DNA of 64,000 nucleotides from Brachycybe producta (GCA_036925085.1 JAUPFP010000073.1:692012-756011), one strand, 5' to 3'; shown: positions 1 through 11,065, numbered from the stretch's first letter. Made by a program: numbers and translations. Notes: a model not told the origin generated them from the sequence alone.

Positions 1-829
1 AAATTTCAACCCATAAAAAGCAAATCAGAAAAAAAAACAAAAATATTTGAAATTCGTTCAACCTCAAAGCGGTCACCAAAAATAAACATGTCATGCATGT
101 TTGTTTTTTTTAATATTCTGTATTCTACAAAACAAATCCACGGTGCTCTTTCCAGTATATAAAATAAATTTGCTTCACTGATCACACAGGTCCAGTTAAT
201 TTATCAAAATGAAACTTAACAACAAAAAAAAAAGTTGTGGACGCACAGAAGCAAATTAAGAAGAAAAAAAACCACCCACCCTCTAAAATTATGCAAATTT
301 TAAATTTTTTTTAAAGTTGACAATTTTTTTTGTCTCTAAATACACTTGGCGGATACGCAAAACTGACTTTTAAATGTAAAAAAAAAACTAGGAAGACAAA
401 AATGTTGTAAAGCAATTAAAAACTGAACATCAACATCACATAAAATTTTTCTTTTATGATTATTATTTTTAAAAAAGTCTTGCAAATTAACCTTTTAACA
501 AAAAAGAATGGACATTTTAGAACAAAGTGGACATGAGTCATAAAAGAAGAATAAAGACAAAAAAGAAAGCTATTAAAATATGGCCGATTTCAATTTTTAT
601 GATCATTTTTATTCTTCATTTTTATGATGATTTATTATTTTTAATATTCAAAAAAATCATATTAATATTTTATTATACACCTGCCACAAATTTTTTATTA
701 TTATTTCATTTCTCGTATTTAATATTATATATATTTAATATGCCCTAATTACAAACTAATTACAAATTCACACAAGAGTTATCTAAATCAATCACAACAT
801 TAAAGAGTTGAAAACTGGAATGATTACTC
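1..829. other. AT-rich sequence, no gene seen
   Basis: Long A and T runs with no repeat family that recurs in this window. An open frame at 527-748 is very rich in I, F and L, as AT-rich noise would be, and shows no domain. Confidence 0.6.
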
Positions 830-846
830 TCTCTCTCTCTCTCTCC
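830..846. repeat. CT dinucleotide run
   Basis: About eight CT units directly upstream of the Q element. Confidence 0.9.
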
Positions 847-867
847 TTCAGGGGACTCGCTCTTGAG

Positions 868-1638
868 CAATCTTAAAGCCGAGATTACACCGAGGAAAAA
901 TTTGTGCGGCATGCATACTGTGGCAAGCAACATCGTGTAGCATACTGATGCAATGCGGCACCAAAAAAATCTTGCAGCATGCGCCATTCCTATTACACAT
1001 GAAGCTACAACTTGCTTTGTGTCACCTGTGTTCGTGCTCGTTTGACAACTCCATCGTTTAGGTGTAAAGAAGGGATTACACCGAGAAAACATTGCGCAAC
1101 ACTGTGGCATGTGGCATGCGACACTGTGGCAAGCGTCGTGGCGGACAATGTTTTGTCTGTGGCATACTACAAATGTGACATGTTGCACGTTGTCGCCATT
1201 GTTTCCGATCCAAGTGGTAACAAACGGATGACGCATGCCACATTCACGGTACACCTATATACAAGGGAGTGGTCAAACAAGCCCAGACACACAGGCGGCA
1301 CAAAATAGTTATAGCTTCTAGTGTAATAAAAAATGTCGCATGCTGCAAGATTTGTTGGGTGCCACATGTAACAGTATGCTACACGATGCCGTGTGCCGCA
1401 ATCCGCATGCTGCACAATGTTGCCTTGGTAAAATCCCGGCTTAACGTGACTGCGGCATGCGTCATTCGTTTGTTTCTACACGGATTGGAAACAACGACGA
1501 CAATGTGCAACATGATGCATGGGTCACATTTGTAGCATGCCACAGAGGAAACGATGTGCGTCATGTCGCATGATTTTGTCGTATTCTACATGTTTCATGA
1601 TGTTTCCTCGGTGTGATCCCGGCTTTTGATTCACTAAG
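868..1638. mobile_element. Family Q inverted-repeat element (outer copy)
   Basis: The left end reads AAGCCGAGATTACACCGAGG and the right end is its inverse, CCTCGGTGTGATCCCGGCTT, giving terminal inverted repeats of about 25 bp. The inside is rich in GGCATGC and GTGGCA motifs in both orientations. A second pair of the same ends lies within it (1072 and 1446). No coding frame is convincing, so it is probably a non-autonomous DNA transposon. Superfamily and target duplication are not resolved. Confidence 0.6.
1072..1446. mobile_element. Family Q inner copy, nested
   Basis: Begins AGGGATTACACCGAGAAAAC and ends with the inverse form (TTGCCTTGGTAAAATCCCGG), so a second, shorter Q-like element sits between the arms of the outer one. 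It could instead be internal duplication of the ends. Confidence 0.45.
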
Positions 1639-1796
1639 AACAAATTTTTCAAGAAGGAAACTTAACGCTTGAAACCCACAGCCCCCGCAACTGCAGGGAG
1701 GGGGGGGGGGTGGCATCCGAGGTTTTGAGGGCGCATTTTGGGGGTGCAAAGGGACGCAGTGTTTTAAAAAGCATGGGGGCGGCAGATAAACCAATC

Positions 1797-2152
1797 TCGC
1801 GAACCATTCGGGACCTGTTCGATAACAGAAACAGAACGCGGTTCAGATAGGACCTCGAGAACAGTTATCAGAGCTGTTCGCGAACCGGTACAAAGTTCGC
1901 TCTTGAGGCGGTACCATCAAAAAGGGTTCGTTCTCGAACATCTGTCGAATAGAGAACCAGGGTCTAGACTGGAGTGAGCTCGTCCCGCCAGTTTATTAAT
2001 TATTATAATCATTACACCTTCATGGTTTGATGACATCTTTAATAAAAACTCGAGAGCTGTACGCCATGCAAACGCGCTTGTTTTTGTTGTTGTTTTTTTG
2101 GTGCAGACGTTATGCTCGCGAGCTGCTCTCGAACTGTTCGCGAACATCTAAT
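1797..2152. mobile_element. Possible inverted-repeat element with GTTCGCGAAC motifs
   Basis: CTCGCGAACCATTCGGGA on the left faces CGAACTGTTCGCGAACAT on the right, and the palindrome GTTCGCGAAC recurs inside. The ends match imperfectly. The segment has more GC than its flanks. Only one copy is in the window. Confidence 0.35.
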
Positions 2153-2733
2153 TTTGGTTTATCCGCAACTTTACAAGCACATTAGCAAATGACGTGATGC
2201 ACGCCATCTAATGTTCAAACAACTCCGACAATCGCGATTTCTTTGTTAAGGGCACTTGAGTACACTTCAGGAGTCAAGAGACTCTCGTGTATATTTCTAA
2301 TGAGACTCTCAAAATCCAGGCAACCTTTGGCAAACTAGATAGGAAACGTCTTTAGTCTTTGCAGTAATTAACTAATAATAATTAGTTCATCTGTCAAGTG
2401 ACGCTTTTTGTTATTTTTATGTATTTTTTCTTAATTAGTTTGAAAATTCGTATCGTAAAAATCTGATTTTTTTTTTTCGTTCAAACTAAATTCTGTCCAA
2501 TTAGTCATTAATTTTTCTCCCTCTTTTTCAATTAAAAAAATTTTCTTCCTCTCAAAAAGAGAGAAAAAAGTTTTTTTCACAAAATTTAAAACTGAAAAAA
2601 ACCCTTTTTACAAGCTTTTATTTAAGTTGACATGACCGTTGTCTGGTTTGCGTGGACTTGTATTTTTCCTATTTTAACTAACTTCCCCCATAACCTGGAG
2701 AGCTGAAATTTTGTACACTGCAGCCTCAAACTA
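2153..2733. other. No recognised feature
   Basis: AT-rich sequence with poly-T and CT-rich tracts between the GTTCGCGAAC element and the helicase remnant. Confidence 0.5.
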
Positions 2734-3180
2734 GTGCGACCTGTTAATCTATCAAATGTCCACGGGTCCTCGACTGAAGGAACAACCGTCGAACTAGCTG
2801 TCGTCAATTTGGGCCCTGAAATCATTGCATGTGGACAGGCCTACGTTGCTTTGAGTCGCGTTCGATCCCTAGAAAGACTTCAAACTGAAGCGCTAGATTG
2901 CGCTAAACTCACGTCTGGCAACATAGGCAATAAGAAAGCAGCATTGGAGGAAATGCAACGATTACGGCAGCTTCCACATTACAGAATTTATGTTGCTCAT
3001 TATTCATTCATTACAGTATTTACTCCAGTAATTACTCTATATTTAATTAAGCTTTGCCACCAAAAAAACCAAAAATGCCAATACACCAATTCACCAAAGA
3101 AACAACACCCAAAGAAAAAAATCACACCCTGTGACCTATACTTTCAGATAGCTGTTTGGAGAAGTGACCTACATTCTTAG
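2734..3180 (+). pseudogene. Pif1/Helitron-type helicase C-terminal fragment
   Basis: The frame opens without ATG (GTG at 2734) and ends at TAG. Residues from about 10 to 90 look like the last part of a Pif1-family SF1 helicase: a degenerate VHGS...GTTVELAVVNLG stretch (motif V region), then GQAYVALSRVRSLERL (motif VI, with the arginine that normally acts in ATP hydrolysis), then LEEMQRLRQLP. The match stops near 3006 and the remaining residues look random. The upstream helicase motifs and any Rep domain are absent, so this is a 5'-truncated relic. Helitron transposons and host PIF1 both carry this domain; in this repeat-rich setting a Helitron origin is more likely. Confidence 0.65.
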
Positions 3181-3745
3181 ATATGAACTGTAGGTCACTC
3201 AGTGACCTACACTTTTTACAGTCTGGGGGCTGTGTTCCCCCAGACCCCCTGCAACAAACTTAATCCCACCTAATCACTAATATAAAAAGGTGGTATAATG
3301 GGTATGAACACTTGCCCTAAAACCATTTGCTCTAAAGAGACTTGCCCTAAAACCATTTGCTATAAAGAGACTTGCCCTAAAACCATTTGCCCTTGTGGGA
3401 CATATTGCCTAAAACCATTTGCCGTAAGACCACTTTTTTGTTCTCTCTTTTCATACGGTTTAGTGTCTTTTGGTGGAGCATGTTAAATAGGTTCTGTGTG
3501 CAACAGGCATGCAAACAATGCGAAATGATGTAAATTTACACTAATAATTAGAGCAAATGTCCTTTCAGGGCAAATGGTTTTAGGGCAATTGGTTTTAGGG
3601 CAAATGTTCTTTTACTGCAAATAGTTTTATGGCGAATGGTTTTAGGGCAAATGGCTTTAGGGCACGTGTCTTTAGGGAAAATGTCTCACATCTGTAGGTC
3701 ACCGAGTGACCTACAGTTCTGAAGTCACCTAGTGACCTACGATTA
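3126..3745. repeat. Palindromic block R (GTAGGTCACT hairpins around TTTAGGGCAAATG arrays)
   Basis: GTAGGTCACTCAGTGACCTAC (near 3190) and its near copy at 3694-3714 are short perfect palindromes. Between them, CCCTAAAACCATTTGC units on the left face GCAAATGGTTTTAGGGC units on the right, so the block folds on itself over about 0.6 kb. CTGGGGGCTGTGTTCCCCCAG near 3222 is another hairpin. It is probably a foldback transposon with expanded subterminal repeats. Confidence 0.55.
3310..3430 (+). repeat. 30-bp tandem repeat, about 3.5 copies
   Basis: CTTGCCCTAAAACCATTTGC recurs at 3311, 3341 and 3371 with a strict 30-bp period, then decays. This is the left arm of block R. Confidence 0.85.
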
Positions 3746-4306
3746 GTCCGTCCCCACTTATGTAGTTCCAAAAACCAAAAAAAAAAAAACATGTCTTAGA
3801 AATAAAAGCCTGTACCAAAAAAAAACGTAGTTTTCAGATATTTACTTGTTGACAAAATAACTATTTTTTTTTACCAATAAATGGTTATTAATCTACAAAT
3901 CGTGTGAGTCAAACGTATCTTTTGAATTTCTGATCCACCTTTGTATTTTGACCTTATTTCAGGCTCACCTCTGTATATATAGTTAATAGAACTCAATGGA
4001 TCTCTCATCATCCATTGTATCTCTTTCTCTCCCTTTCAGACTATTCTCTAAATCATTGTTATCTCACCCACGACACATTCATTATTTTGCATTTTATCAA
4101 GATTTGCATCACATATTACACACAGGATGCCTAATTAAAACATCACGAGCAAATCCTAATTAGCAACACTTTTTTTTTTAAACAACAAAAAAAAGTGTAA
4201 CAAAGGAGTCTCTCCATATTATATTGTTTTTGGTGTATGTTACCCATTAGAAACCACTTTGAAAACCACAAGGAACCAGCCACCTTCTAATAATACATAT
4301 ATCTAA
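3746..4306. other. No recognised feature
   Basis: AT-rich DNA with no repeat shared with the rest of the window and no coding frame. Confidence 0.5.
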
Positions 4307-4522
4307 AGCCCTTGGCACACAGACCACTTTTTGACTGCATCTTTACGATGTTTTTTTTATGACTGTCGTATTGTAATATACTGTAAACCAAATCAAATGG
4401 CAGTCATACGACAATATTTTATCTTAATAATATTTTGTCAATTTGCTCTTGTGACTGTTACAAGGTTAGGAGCTACAATTGAAAATTGACTGTCATAGAA
4501 CTGTCTTATTTTCACTATGTAT
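4307..4522. mobile_element. Family O repeat, copy 1
   Basis: Shares spaced blocks (CAGTCATA, GACAATATTT, CAATATTTTGT, GACTGTCATA) with the insert at 38913-39165. GGCACACAGACC at the left end also occurs at 19775. Probably an old inverted-repeat element: TGACTGTCATA-type motifs face each other. Confidence 0.4.
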
Positions 4523-4559
4523 AAATGACACCCCATCGACTTAAAATTTCAAACATTAA

Positions 4560-4724
4560 ATAAAAAAGTATATTTTTCAAGATATCGACAGGAAAATAGC
4601 CTATTAAGTTATTCAGTTACTCTTCTAGTTAATAAAAACAAATTCAAATTTCTCTTCATTTTGAAACTGAAAACCAGAATAATCAAGAGTTCAAAAGATG
4701 TTTTACACTTCAAAACCAGCTTAA
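4560..4724 (+). mobile_element. Family D right arm
   Basis: Carries the D right-arm landmarks in order: AAGATATCGACA, ACTCTTCTAGTT, CTCTTCATTTT, TCAAGAGTTC, and ends in TTTACACTTCAAAACCAGC followed by TTAA. That terminal TTAA is also the left boundary of A1. Confidence 0.7.
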
Positions 4725-5240
4725 GAGGCTACATCGCAAAATTACTTCGAAAAATCTCCACAAGGAGCACTAGCATCGTTTTTATATTGAGCCCATACAC
4801 CCAATATTAAAGAAAAAATGTTAATTTTTAAAATACACACACAGTCGTGGGTGGCAATATGTTTATTTTTCATATTTAAAGTTGTCCAATTTTAATGGTT
4901 AAAAGTGTAATGTGCACCTTGAATATATGCTGATCTAGTGATAGAACGTCAATAAATTAGAAAGTGTGCTTCTATTTAAAAAAAAAATATTTAAAAATCG
5001 CGAATTTTTAACTACATTGAGTAAAAAAACAAAGCAACCATTAAAATATTCATAAAAATACCTGAAATTTTTTTTAAATAACAGAAAAATGAAGTAAACC
5101 ACAGTGACGCCAACACATTGGTCCACATACTGATATATTGTTTTTTTTCTAAATTATTTTTAGGTATTTTTACGATTCAAAACGATGCTAGTGCTCTTAG
5201 TGGAAATTCTTTGAAGTAATTTTTCAATGTAGCCTCTTTA
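4721..5240. mobile_element. Family A1, shortened right arm
   Basis: The left arm is complete from TTAAGAGGCTACATCGC through the GTCCAATTTTAATGGTT and GTGCAATGTGCACC blocks to the loop (CCACAGTGACGCCAACACAT). The right arm is cut down, joining the loop side almost directly to AAAACGATGCTAGTGCTC and ending in AATGTAGCCTCTTTA. It is bounded by family D sequence on both sides. Confidence 0.85.
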
Positions 5241-5520
5241 TAGTGTTTTCATGCTGCTATTGTTGAAAATAAACTTTATACAGACACAAATTTTAAACTA
5301 ACATAAAAAGTTTATTTTGAAAGATATCTAACATAAAAAGTTTATTTTGAAAGATATCTAATATAAAAAGTTTAGTTTGAAAGATATCTAACATGAAAAT
5401 AGCTTTGAAGTGATGGAGTTACCCTTCTAGTGTATAAAACTCTTTCGAGGCTTTCTTAATTTTGCTCGTGAAATACAGATTAACCAGAGTACGCGGTTTT
5501 TACACTTTAAAACACAATTT
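5236..5520 (+). mobile_element. Family D core with internal triplication
   Basis: D core and right arm. The unit ACATAAAAAGTTTATTTTGAAAG is present three times in tandem (about 31-bp period, 5300-5395), followed by the D landmarks TTACCCTTCTAGT and TTTACACTTTAAAAC. Confidence 0.7.
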
Positions 5521-5542
5521 ACTACTTTTTTTTATTAAAAAC

Positions 5543-5792
5543 TAGAACGGTAGACCGAATTACTTAATAGTATTTTCATGTTGATATCTTTCAAAATAAA
5601 CTTTTTATGGACAAAAATTTTGTCTTCTGACTTATTAGTTGGTTCATTTGTTTATATAAACTGGCATAAAAAGGTTATTTTGAAAGATATCAACATGAAA
5701 ATAGCCTTAAGTGATTGAGTTACCTTTCTAGTTTTTAACACACTTTTAAAAGTTTCTCTTAATGTTGCTTCTGTTTACACTTTAAAACAAAC
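5543..5792. mobile_element. Family D copy
   Basis: ACTAGAACGGTAGACCGAATTACTTAATAG faces AGCCTTAAGTGATTGAGTTACC...CTAGT as inverted arms around an AT-rich loop. Each arm carries the internal CTTAA motif typical of D. Confidence 0.75.
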
Positions 5793-5927
5793 AGCTTAAT
5801 TTAAATAACTTATTACAAATTGCTAGTAATTTAGCAGAGTAACAAAATTATATTGGCTGGTTTTGCAAATTAACTAGTGCATTTGCAAAATGACGACTGA
5901 TTGCTCAACTTTGACGAGCAATATACA

Positions 5928-6432
5928 TATGAGGCGTGCATTTCCATAACGTTGTAAACGCCATGCTAGGGTAAAATACGTTTTTAATCGAAAATGGGTT
6001 GTAAACGCCATGTTATATTTATACTGTTCCTAGTGGTAAAAAACGTAAATAGAATTGTTGTGCAAGTCATAACGTTGCAACAGCCAATAGCAATTCGAAT
6101 GGCAACATGGCCAACAACTTATTGACTATAGTCACGTTGTAAACGCCAACAAGAAACGTATGCTGACAACCTGTCAGCATATGTTGCAATGTTGGCATTT
6201 ACAACGTTTTTTTTTTTTTGAAACTGTAGTTAAGTTTGAATTTTTTTTAAAAAAAATATTCTAATAATTTTTAATACATTTGCTTCATTTCTTAGCTTCC
6301 TGTAAATTTATTACAATATTTTATGAGTTTACTGCAACTCGTTTAGTAGGAAATTTGTTTTTTTTTTCTTTCTATCTCCTGAAAAAGTTCAATTTTTGGC
6401 ATATACAACGTTTTGAAAATGCACGCTTCATA
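5928..6432 (+). mobile_element. Family L, copy 1 (about 0.5 kb)
   Basis: The left end GAGGCGTGCATTTCCATAAC and the right end TTTTGAAAATGCACGCTTC are inverted repeats. CGTTGTAAACGCC recurs in both orientations inside, and CTGACAACCTGTCAG forms a short hairpin. A second copy lies in the opposite orientation at 30368-30931. No coding capacity, so non-autonomous. Confidence 0.75.
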
Positions 6433-6905
6433 TATCAAATGCATCAGTAAAACAAGAGTGACACCAAACATAAAATATTGTTCTGCATCAGTTGGTTAAT
6501 TTTCATGTGAAACGGACACAACAACAGCCACAAAAAAAATATTATATATATTTCAAAGACACAATTTGATCTGGTTCACTTATTTTCGCCAATTTTAAAA
6601 GTGGCAGAAATTACATTTTTTTGTCTACATGTGAATGTACAGTATTATACAGTATATATATAGCTCATAGTATATTATGTTTCAACACATTATATCAATT
6701 ACAAAAGTGCACCAAAGGTGAACACAGATTAGTAAAAAAGATAAGCTTCAATTGCAATGATAACAACAACTTGAAATCAAAATCAGATTTATGCTAATGA
6801 TAAAAGTTCCATTGCAATTAGATGAAAGCAGGCGAGCAAATATCTGTATCTTTTTGCAGTGACCACGGATCGAAATTTTCTAAGTGTTATAAAAGATAAT
6901 AAATA
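6433..6905. other. No recognised feature
   Basis: AT-rich sequence between L1 and C1; nothing coding or shared. Confidence 0.5.
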
Positions 6906-7224
6906 GAGCTCGGATTTTTATGCAAAATATCAAGTAAATGTTTATCAATTTGTGGCCCACATGTCATTTACTGTGTGGAGTAATCATCATTCAACATCAT
7001 TAGAGCAACTGCACTTATGCTTTTTTTTTTCTAATTAAAAAAAGGCTGGTTAGAGGCTACTGGCTACTATCAGTTGTGAACTAGATTTCTAGTCTCTAAC
7101 CAGTGTTTTTGATTAAAAAAATTACAATTGTTGGATGATCTAAATAGGTTTGTTACTTCATAAATTCGTAATTGGGCCACAGATTAAGTAACATTTGGTT
7201 GATATTGCATAAAAATCCGAGCAT
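6906..7224. mobile_element. Family C1 double-foldback element
   Basis: The outer arms GCTCGGATTTTTATGCAA and TTGCATAAAAATCCGAGC are inverted repeats that continue through CAAT-TGTGGCCCA. A second inner palindrome, GGCTGGTTAGAGGCTA against AGTCTCTAACCAGTG, lies at the centre. No coding sequence. Confidence 0.8.
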
Positions 7225-7289
7225 TAATATTAAAAAAACTAAAAATAAAAATCCTAATTATTTTTTTAGAAACAAATTAAGATGGTTTA

Positions 7290-7945
7290 TGACTAGAACT
7301 CTGATTATTCTGTCTTTCAGGAGGTCTTCTAGAAGGTGTTTTAGAAACTAGAAGGGTGGCTCAGTCACTTAATAGTTTATTTTGATGCTGATATCTTTCA
7401 AAATAAACTTTTTAAGAGCCACAAATTAAAAAGTATTGTTTGTTTTTAAAGTTGGGTCATTTTCAAACTCACATAAATTTTGAACTTTTTTTAAAATTTC
7501 AACTGATAAAAAATATAACAAACGTGCCCCTCCCCCCGGGCCTCCGCCCCACAACACGGCTATTCACTATAATTGTCCGGAGGCCACGTTTATTCTATTT
7601 TTCACTAGTTGAAATTTAAAAAAAAAAGTTCAAATTTTCACCCCAGTGGAAACGAGGCCTTACTAACAATTTAAATAGAAATGTATAATTTGCTGTTTAT
7701 TTCACAACTGCTTTCTGTTACAGTTTATTCTGTAAGAGACATCAACATGAAAATAACTGCAGCTCAATACAGTTACCATTCTAGTTTCTAAACATATTTT
7801 GAAATGTCGATTTAAAACCAGTTTCTAAAATTATAAATATTTTCTCACCATGAACTTTTTTTTATAATTTTGAAAGACATAAATAAATGAAACTACTTTT
7901 TACCTAATTCAGAGTTTACTATTCTAGTTTCTAAAATATTTTCAT
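7290..7945. mobile_element. Family D copy interrupted by K1, plus a decayed D arm
   Basis: The left arm has GTTTTAGAAACTAGAAGGGTGGCTCAGTCACTTAA and TCTTTCAAAATAAAC. It breaks near 7473 at K1 and resumes around 7720 with GACATCAACATGAAAATAAC. A more diverged D arm follows at 7850-7945. Confidence 0.65.
7473..7665. mobile_element. Family K1 (Harbinger-like), left end eroded
   Basis: TTTCAACTGATAAAAAATA faces TATTTTTCACTAGTTGAAATTT, and the right end is CAGTGGAAACGAGGCC followed by TTA. The centre is a GC-rich spacer that varies between copies. It sits inside a D element. Confidence 0.65.
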
Positions 7946-8589
7946 TTTGTTTAACAAAAAAAAAACTCGGAAATAATAAACCTAAATGTTCTACATCCAA
8001 TAGTCATACATAGAAAAGGGCGTTTTTTTTATCAAACAGCAAGAGAGGTCTGAGAAACATGGGCCCGCACGACCCATCTAGTCTAAAGACCCACCATTTG
8101 TATCCATGCTGATGATGATGATGATGTTGATGATGATGTACACATTGTACATTCATAGACACACAAGGGGCCAAGATAACAATCAAACAATGACGGAAAT
8201 ACACCCTGCTGTTTCAATAGTAACTGTTTCCGGTGCTATACCTACCTACCTACAGTATATAAACCGTTTAGGCTTAGGATTTCTTTTACAAAATATAATA
8301 TTTTCAATGTGATCATGATGATGATGGTGATGATGACAAGAGAGGGAGGAGTGTGTTAAAGTGGGTGGAGATGAAAATATGGACAAACACACAGACAGAC
8401 AACTAAAATAATAAACAATGGTGTTTGACAGTAACACACACACACAAAAAAAAATACTTGGATGTGTCAGGTGGAAGTTTTTCATTTTGAAATATAAAAA
8501 TAATGTATTTTGTTTTCATGGTCAACAAAAAAAAGTTTTACCTTTTTTTTTTTACAAACTAGTTCTCAAAAAAAAAATAACTACATTAT
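7946..8589. other. Simple repeats, no gene
   Basis: GATGAT-type runs near 8108-8140 and 8306-8335, short CA and A runs, and no supported coding frame. Peptides predicted here are runs of histidine or methionine from the trinucleotides. Confidence 0.6.
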
Positions 8590-9810
8590 GTAATAATAAT
8601 AATACAAAAACAGTTTACTATAACTACAACAAGCAACTAGCTGCAATCAACAACAAACGATAACTAAAAATAGCTAAATTTGCACTGCAACTTACTAACT
8701 ACAACTCGCTGTAACCAAATACGTTTGTACAACTAACAACAACCAGCAACAAACAACAGAAACCAGCAAAAACTCACTAAAAATATCTGCAACTTCCTAA
8801 GCTACAATAAACAAACTTACAACAACTGTCCATAGCACACAGCAATCAACAACAAACGATAACTAAAAATTAGCTAAATTTGCACTGCAAACTTACTAAC
8901 TACAACTCGCTGTAACCAAACAGCAACAACTAACAACAAACAGCAACAAACAACAGAAAAACCAACAAAAACTCACTAAAGATATCTGCAACTCAATAAG
9001 GTACAATAAACAAACTTACAACAACTGTCCACAAAACACAATTCACTACAACTTCAACTAAGTATAACAAACTACAACACACTACAACCAAAAGTCAGCA
9101 GTCAGCTACAACTCACTAAAACCCAATACAACTAATAGCAAACTACAACTCACTAAAATGAACAACAACAAAACTACAGCTCACTGCAACCAAATATGCT
9201 CATACAACAAACAACAACCAGCAACAGCTCACTAAAAATATCTGCAACTTCCTAAGCTACAATAAACAAACTTACTCCAACTGTCCATATCACACAATTC
9301 ACTACAACTTCAACTTCTGGTAAGTATAACAAAGTAAACAAACTACAACTCATTAAAACCAAATGCAACTAACAATCTATAACACACTAAAACCCACTGC
9401 CACTTAACCACAACTCAAAACAACCTGCAACAGCTCACTACAAATATCTGCAACTTCCTAAACTACAATAAACAAACTTAATACAACTGTCCATAGCACA
9501 CAATTCACTACAACTTCAACTAAGTATAACAAACTACACCTCACTAAAACCAAATTCAACTAACAATAATCTATAACTACAATTAACTACAACTCAAAAC
9601 AACCTGCAACAACTCACAACAAATATTTGCAACTCTCTGAACTACAATAATTAAATAACTACAACAGACTACAGCCCAAAATTCACAACTCCAACTAACT
9701 ACAGCAACATACAACAAACTAAAACTACATACAATTAACAACTAAACTACATAACTTAACTAAAATCATCTACAATATACAAATTATTAAAACCAACTAC
9801 AACTAACTTA
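8590..9810 (+). repeat. CAACTA-rich satellite with a roughly 200-bp higher-order repeat
   Basis: About 1.2 kb of degenerate CAACTA/CAACAA hexamers. Above that lies a longer period: ATCTGCAACTTCCTAA-type blocks followed by CTACAATAAACAAACTTA occur at about 8785, 8984, 9240, 9446 and 9625. Units one and two (about 8641-8842 and 8842-9040) match over most of their length. The strand asymmetry is strong, with C but almost no G on the plus strand. Confidence 0.85.
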
Positions 9811-10811
9811 GTGAGAGAATAAAAAAAAAAACATGACAGTTTACTAATTATTTTTGTTCTTTCTGGCTTTCTATTTCTACAGAAAGTTATTTATTTCAGT
9901 GGTTAACTTGTCAATAATTAACTATATTTATAACAGTAGGTACAAGGTGTATATATGCCACATTGCCACCAATCACCACCTCTAATTAAAAAGAAGCAAA
10001 CAGGAGGCTGGCCCTAGCCCCAAAGCGCTGACAATCAATGTGGCCACCCTATTCTATTGTACACCACTTTGAACAAAAAAAGTGAACATTTTTCATCACT
10101 CTCTCAAGAGGCAATTTCTTTCTAATAGTTAAACTCTCAGGCTGAGAACAAAATCTAATAGCTGTATGAAATATCTCCTCCTTCTTTTCAGCAAAAAAAA
10201 AAAAAGCAAAAGAAGGAGGCAGCTGGATGATGACATCTTTCAATGTAATTTTTACTTTTATTTATGGCCCCTACACACTTTCTAAATTACATCCTAAACA
10301 GTCTCCATTTTTTATGGTGTTGTTAACAGAATTAAGATCCTCTATGATATTGAAGAAAAAAGGGGTTTTTATGGGGTTCTATTACAAATATTTTAAAAAG
10401 CAATGGAAGACTCATAAAAAAATCAGCTTTTGAAGAGAGAGACAAAAAGAAAAAAAATTCAAAATCAAACACGTAATTAAATTATTTTAAACAATTCTCT
10501 GGTCAAGAAAACACATTTTTGAAAAATGTGATTTAATGATTGAAATCTCAGAAGTTGTGGGTCTATGGGTTTTTTGGTTTTATTGAAATGCGGAATAAAA
10601 AAAAATGATGTTTATTTGGCCCATTTATAATGTCTATATAACAGACAATGTGTCGCTTGACGCTCTTTTTGTGGTGCCTCAACTACACCTCCGCCCGCAT
10701 GAGGGCACTTTACTGACTTCGCTTATAGAAAAAAAAAAAGCTGAATAAAACTAAAATTGGACAAAAAACATTTCTAAAAAGATGTTTATTTGGTCAATTT
10801 ATAATAATGTC
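9811..10811. other. No gene; short direct repeat
   Basis: AT-rich. GATGTTTATTTGG..CATTTATAAT occurs near 10608 and again near 10780, so about 140 bp of slightly more GC-rich sequence is bracketed by a direct repeat of roughly 30 bp. No supported coding frame. Confidence 0.45.
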
Positions 10812-10852
10812 CCTAATACCTTGTACACACATGATTTAAATGAATTCAAATT
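10812..10852 (+). mobile_element. Family B terminal fragment
   Basis: ATACCTTGTACACACATGATTTAAATGAATTCAAATT matches the first 40 bp of family B, then the sequence changes abruptly to a family A right arm. Confidence 0.7.
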
Positions 10853-11065
10853 AATATATTTAAGGTGCACACATTGCACTTTGAAATCTTAATATTGGAC
10901 AACTTTAAATATGAAAAATAAACATATTGCCCGGCCGCGACTGCTGTGTATTTTAAAAATTAACGTTTCTTTTTTAACATTGGGTCTCTATGGGCTCAAT
11001 AGAAAAACGATGCTAGCGCTCTTTGTGGAGATTTTTCGAAGTTATTTTGCGATGTAGTCTCTTAA
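10853..11065 (+). mobile_element. Family A2, right arm only
   Basis: Runs from TTTAAGGTGCACACATTGCA through the GGACAACTTTAAATATG and AAACATATTGCC blocks to GCGATGTAGTCTCTTAA. The left arm and loop are missing, replaced by the B fragment. Confidence 0.8.

Noticed and set aside
527..748. 73-codon frame rich in I, F and L, resembling a membrane peptide
   Set aside because: Composition is what random AT-rich DNA gives; no conserved relative in the window.
760..1564. Overlapping cysteine and histidine rich frames of up to 164 codons on both strands
   Set aside because: They arise from GCATGC/GTGGCA motifs in the Q elements; no zinc-finger spacing is kept and frames on both strands mirror each other.
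3310..3430. Regular 30-bp repeats considered as a CRISPR
   Set aside because: Contiguous tandem copies without spacers, forming an arm of a palindrome.
8106..8140. CTGATGATG as a hammerhead ribozyme core
   Set aside because: It belongs to a GAT run; no matching GAAA strand or stems were found.
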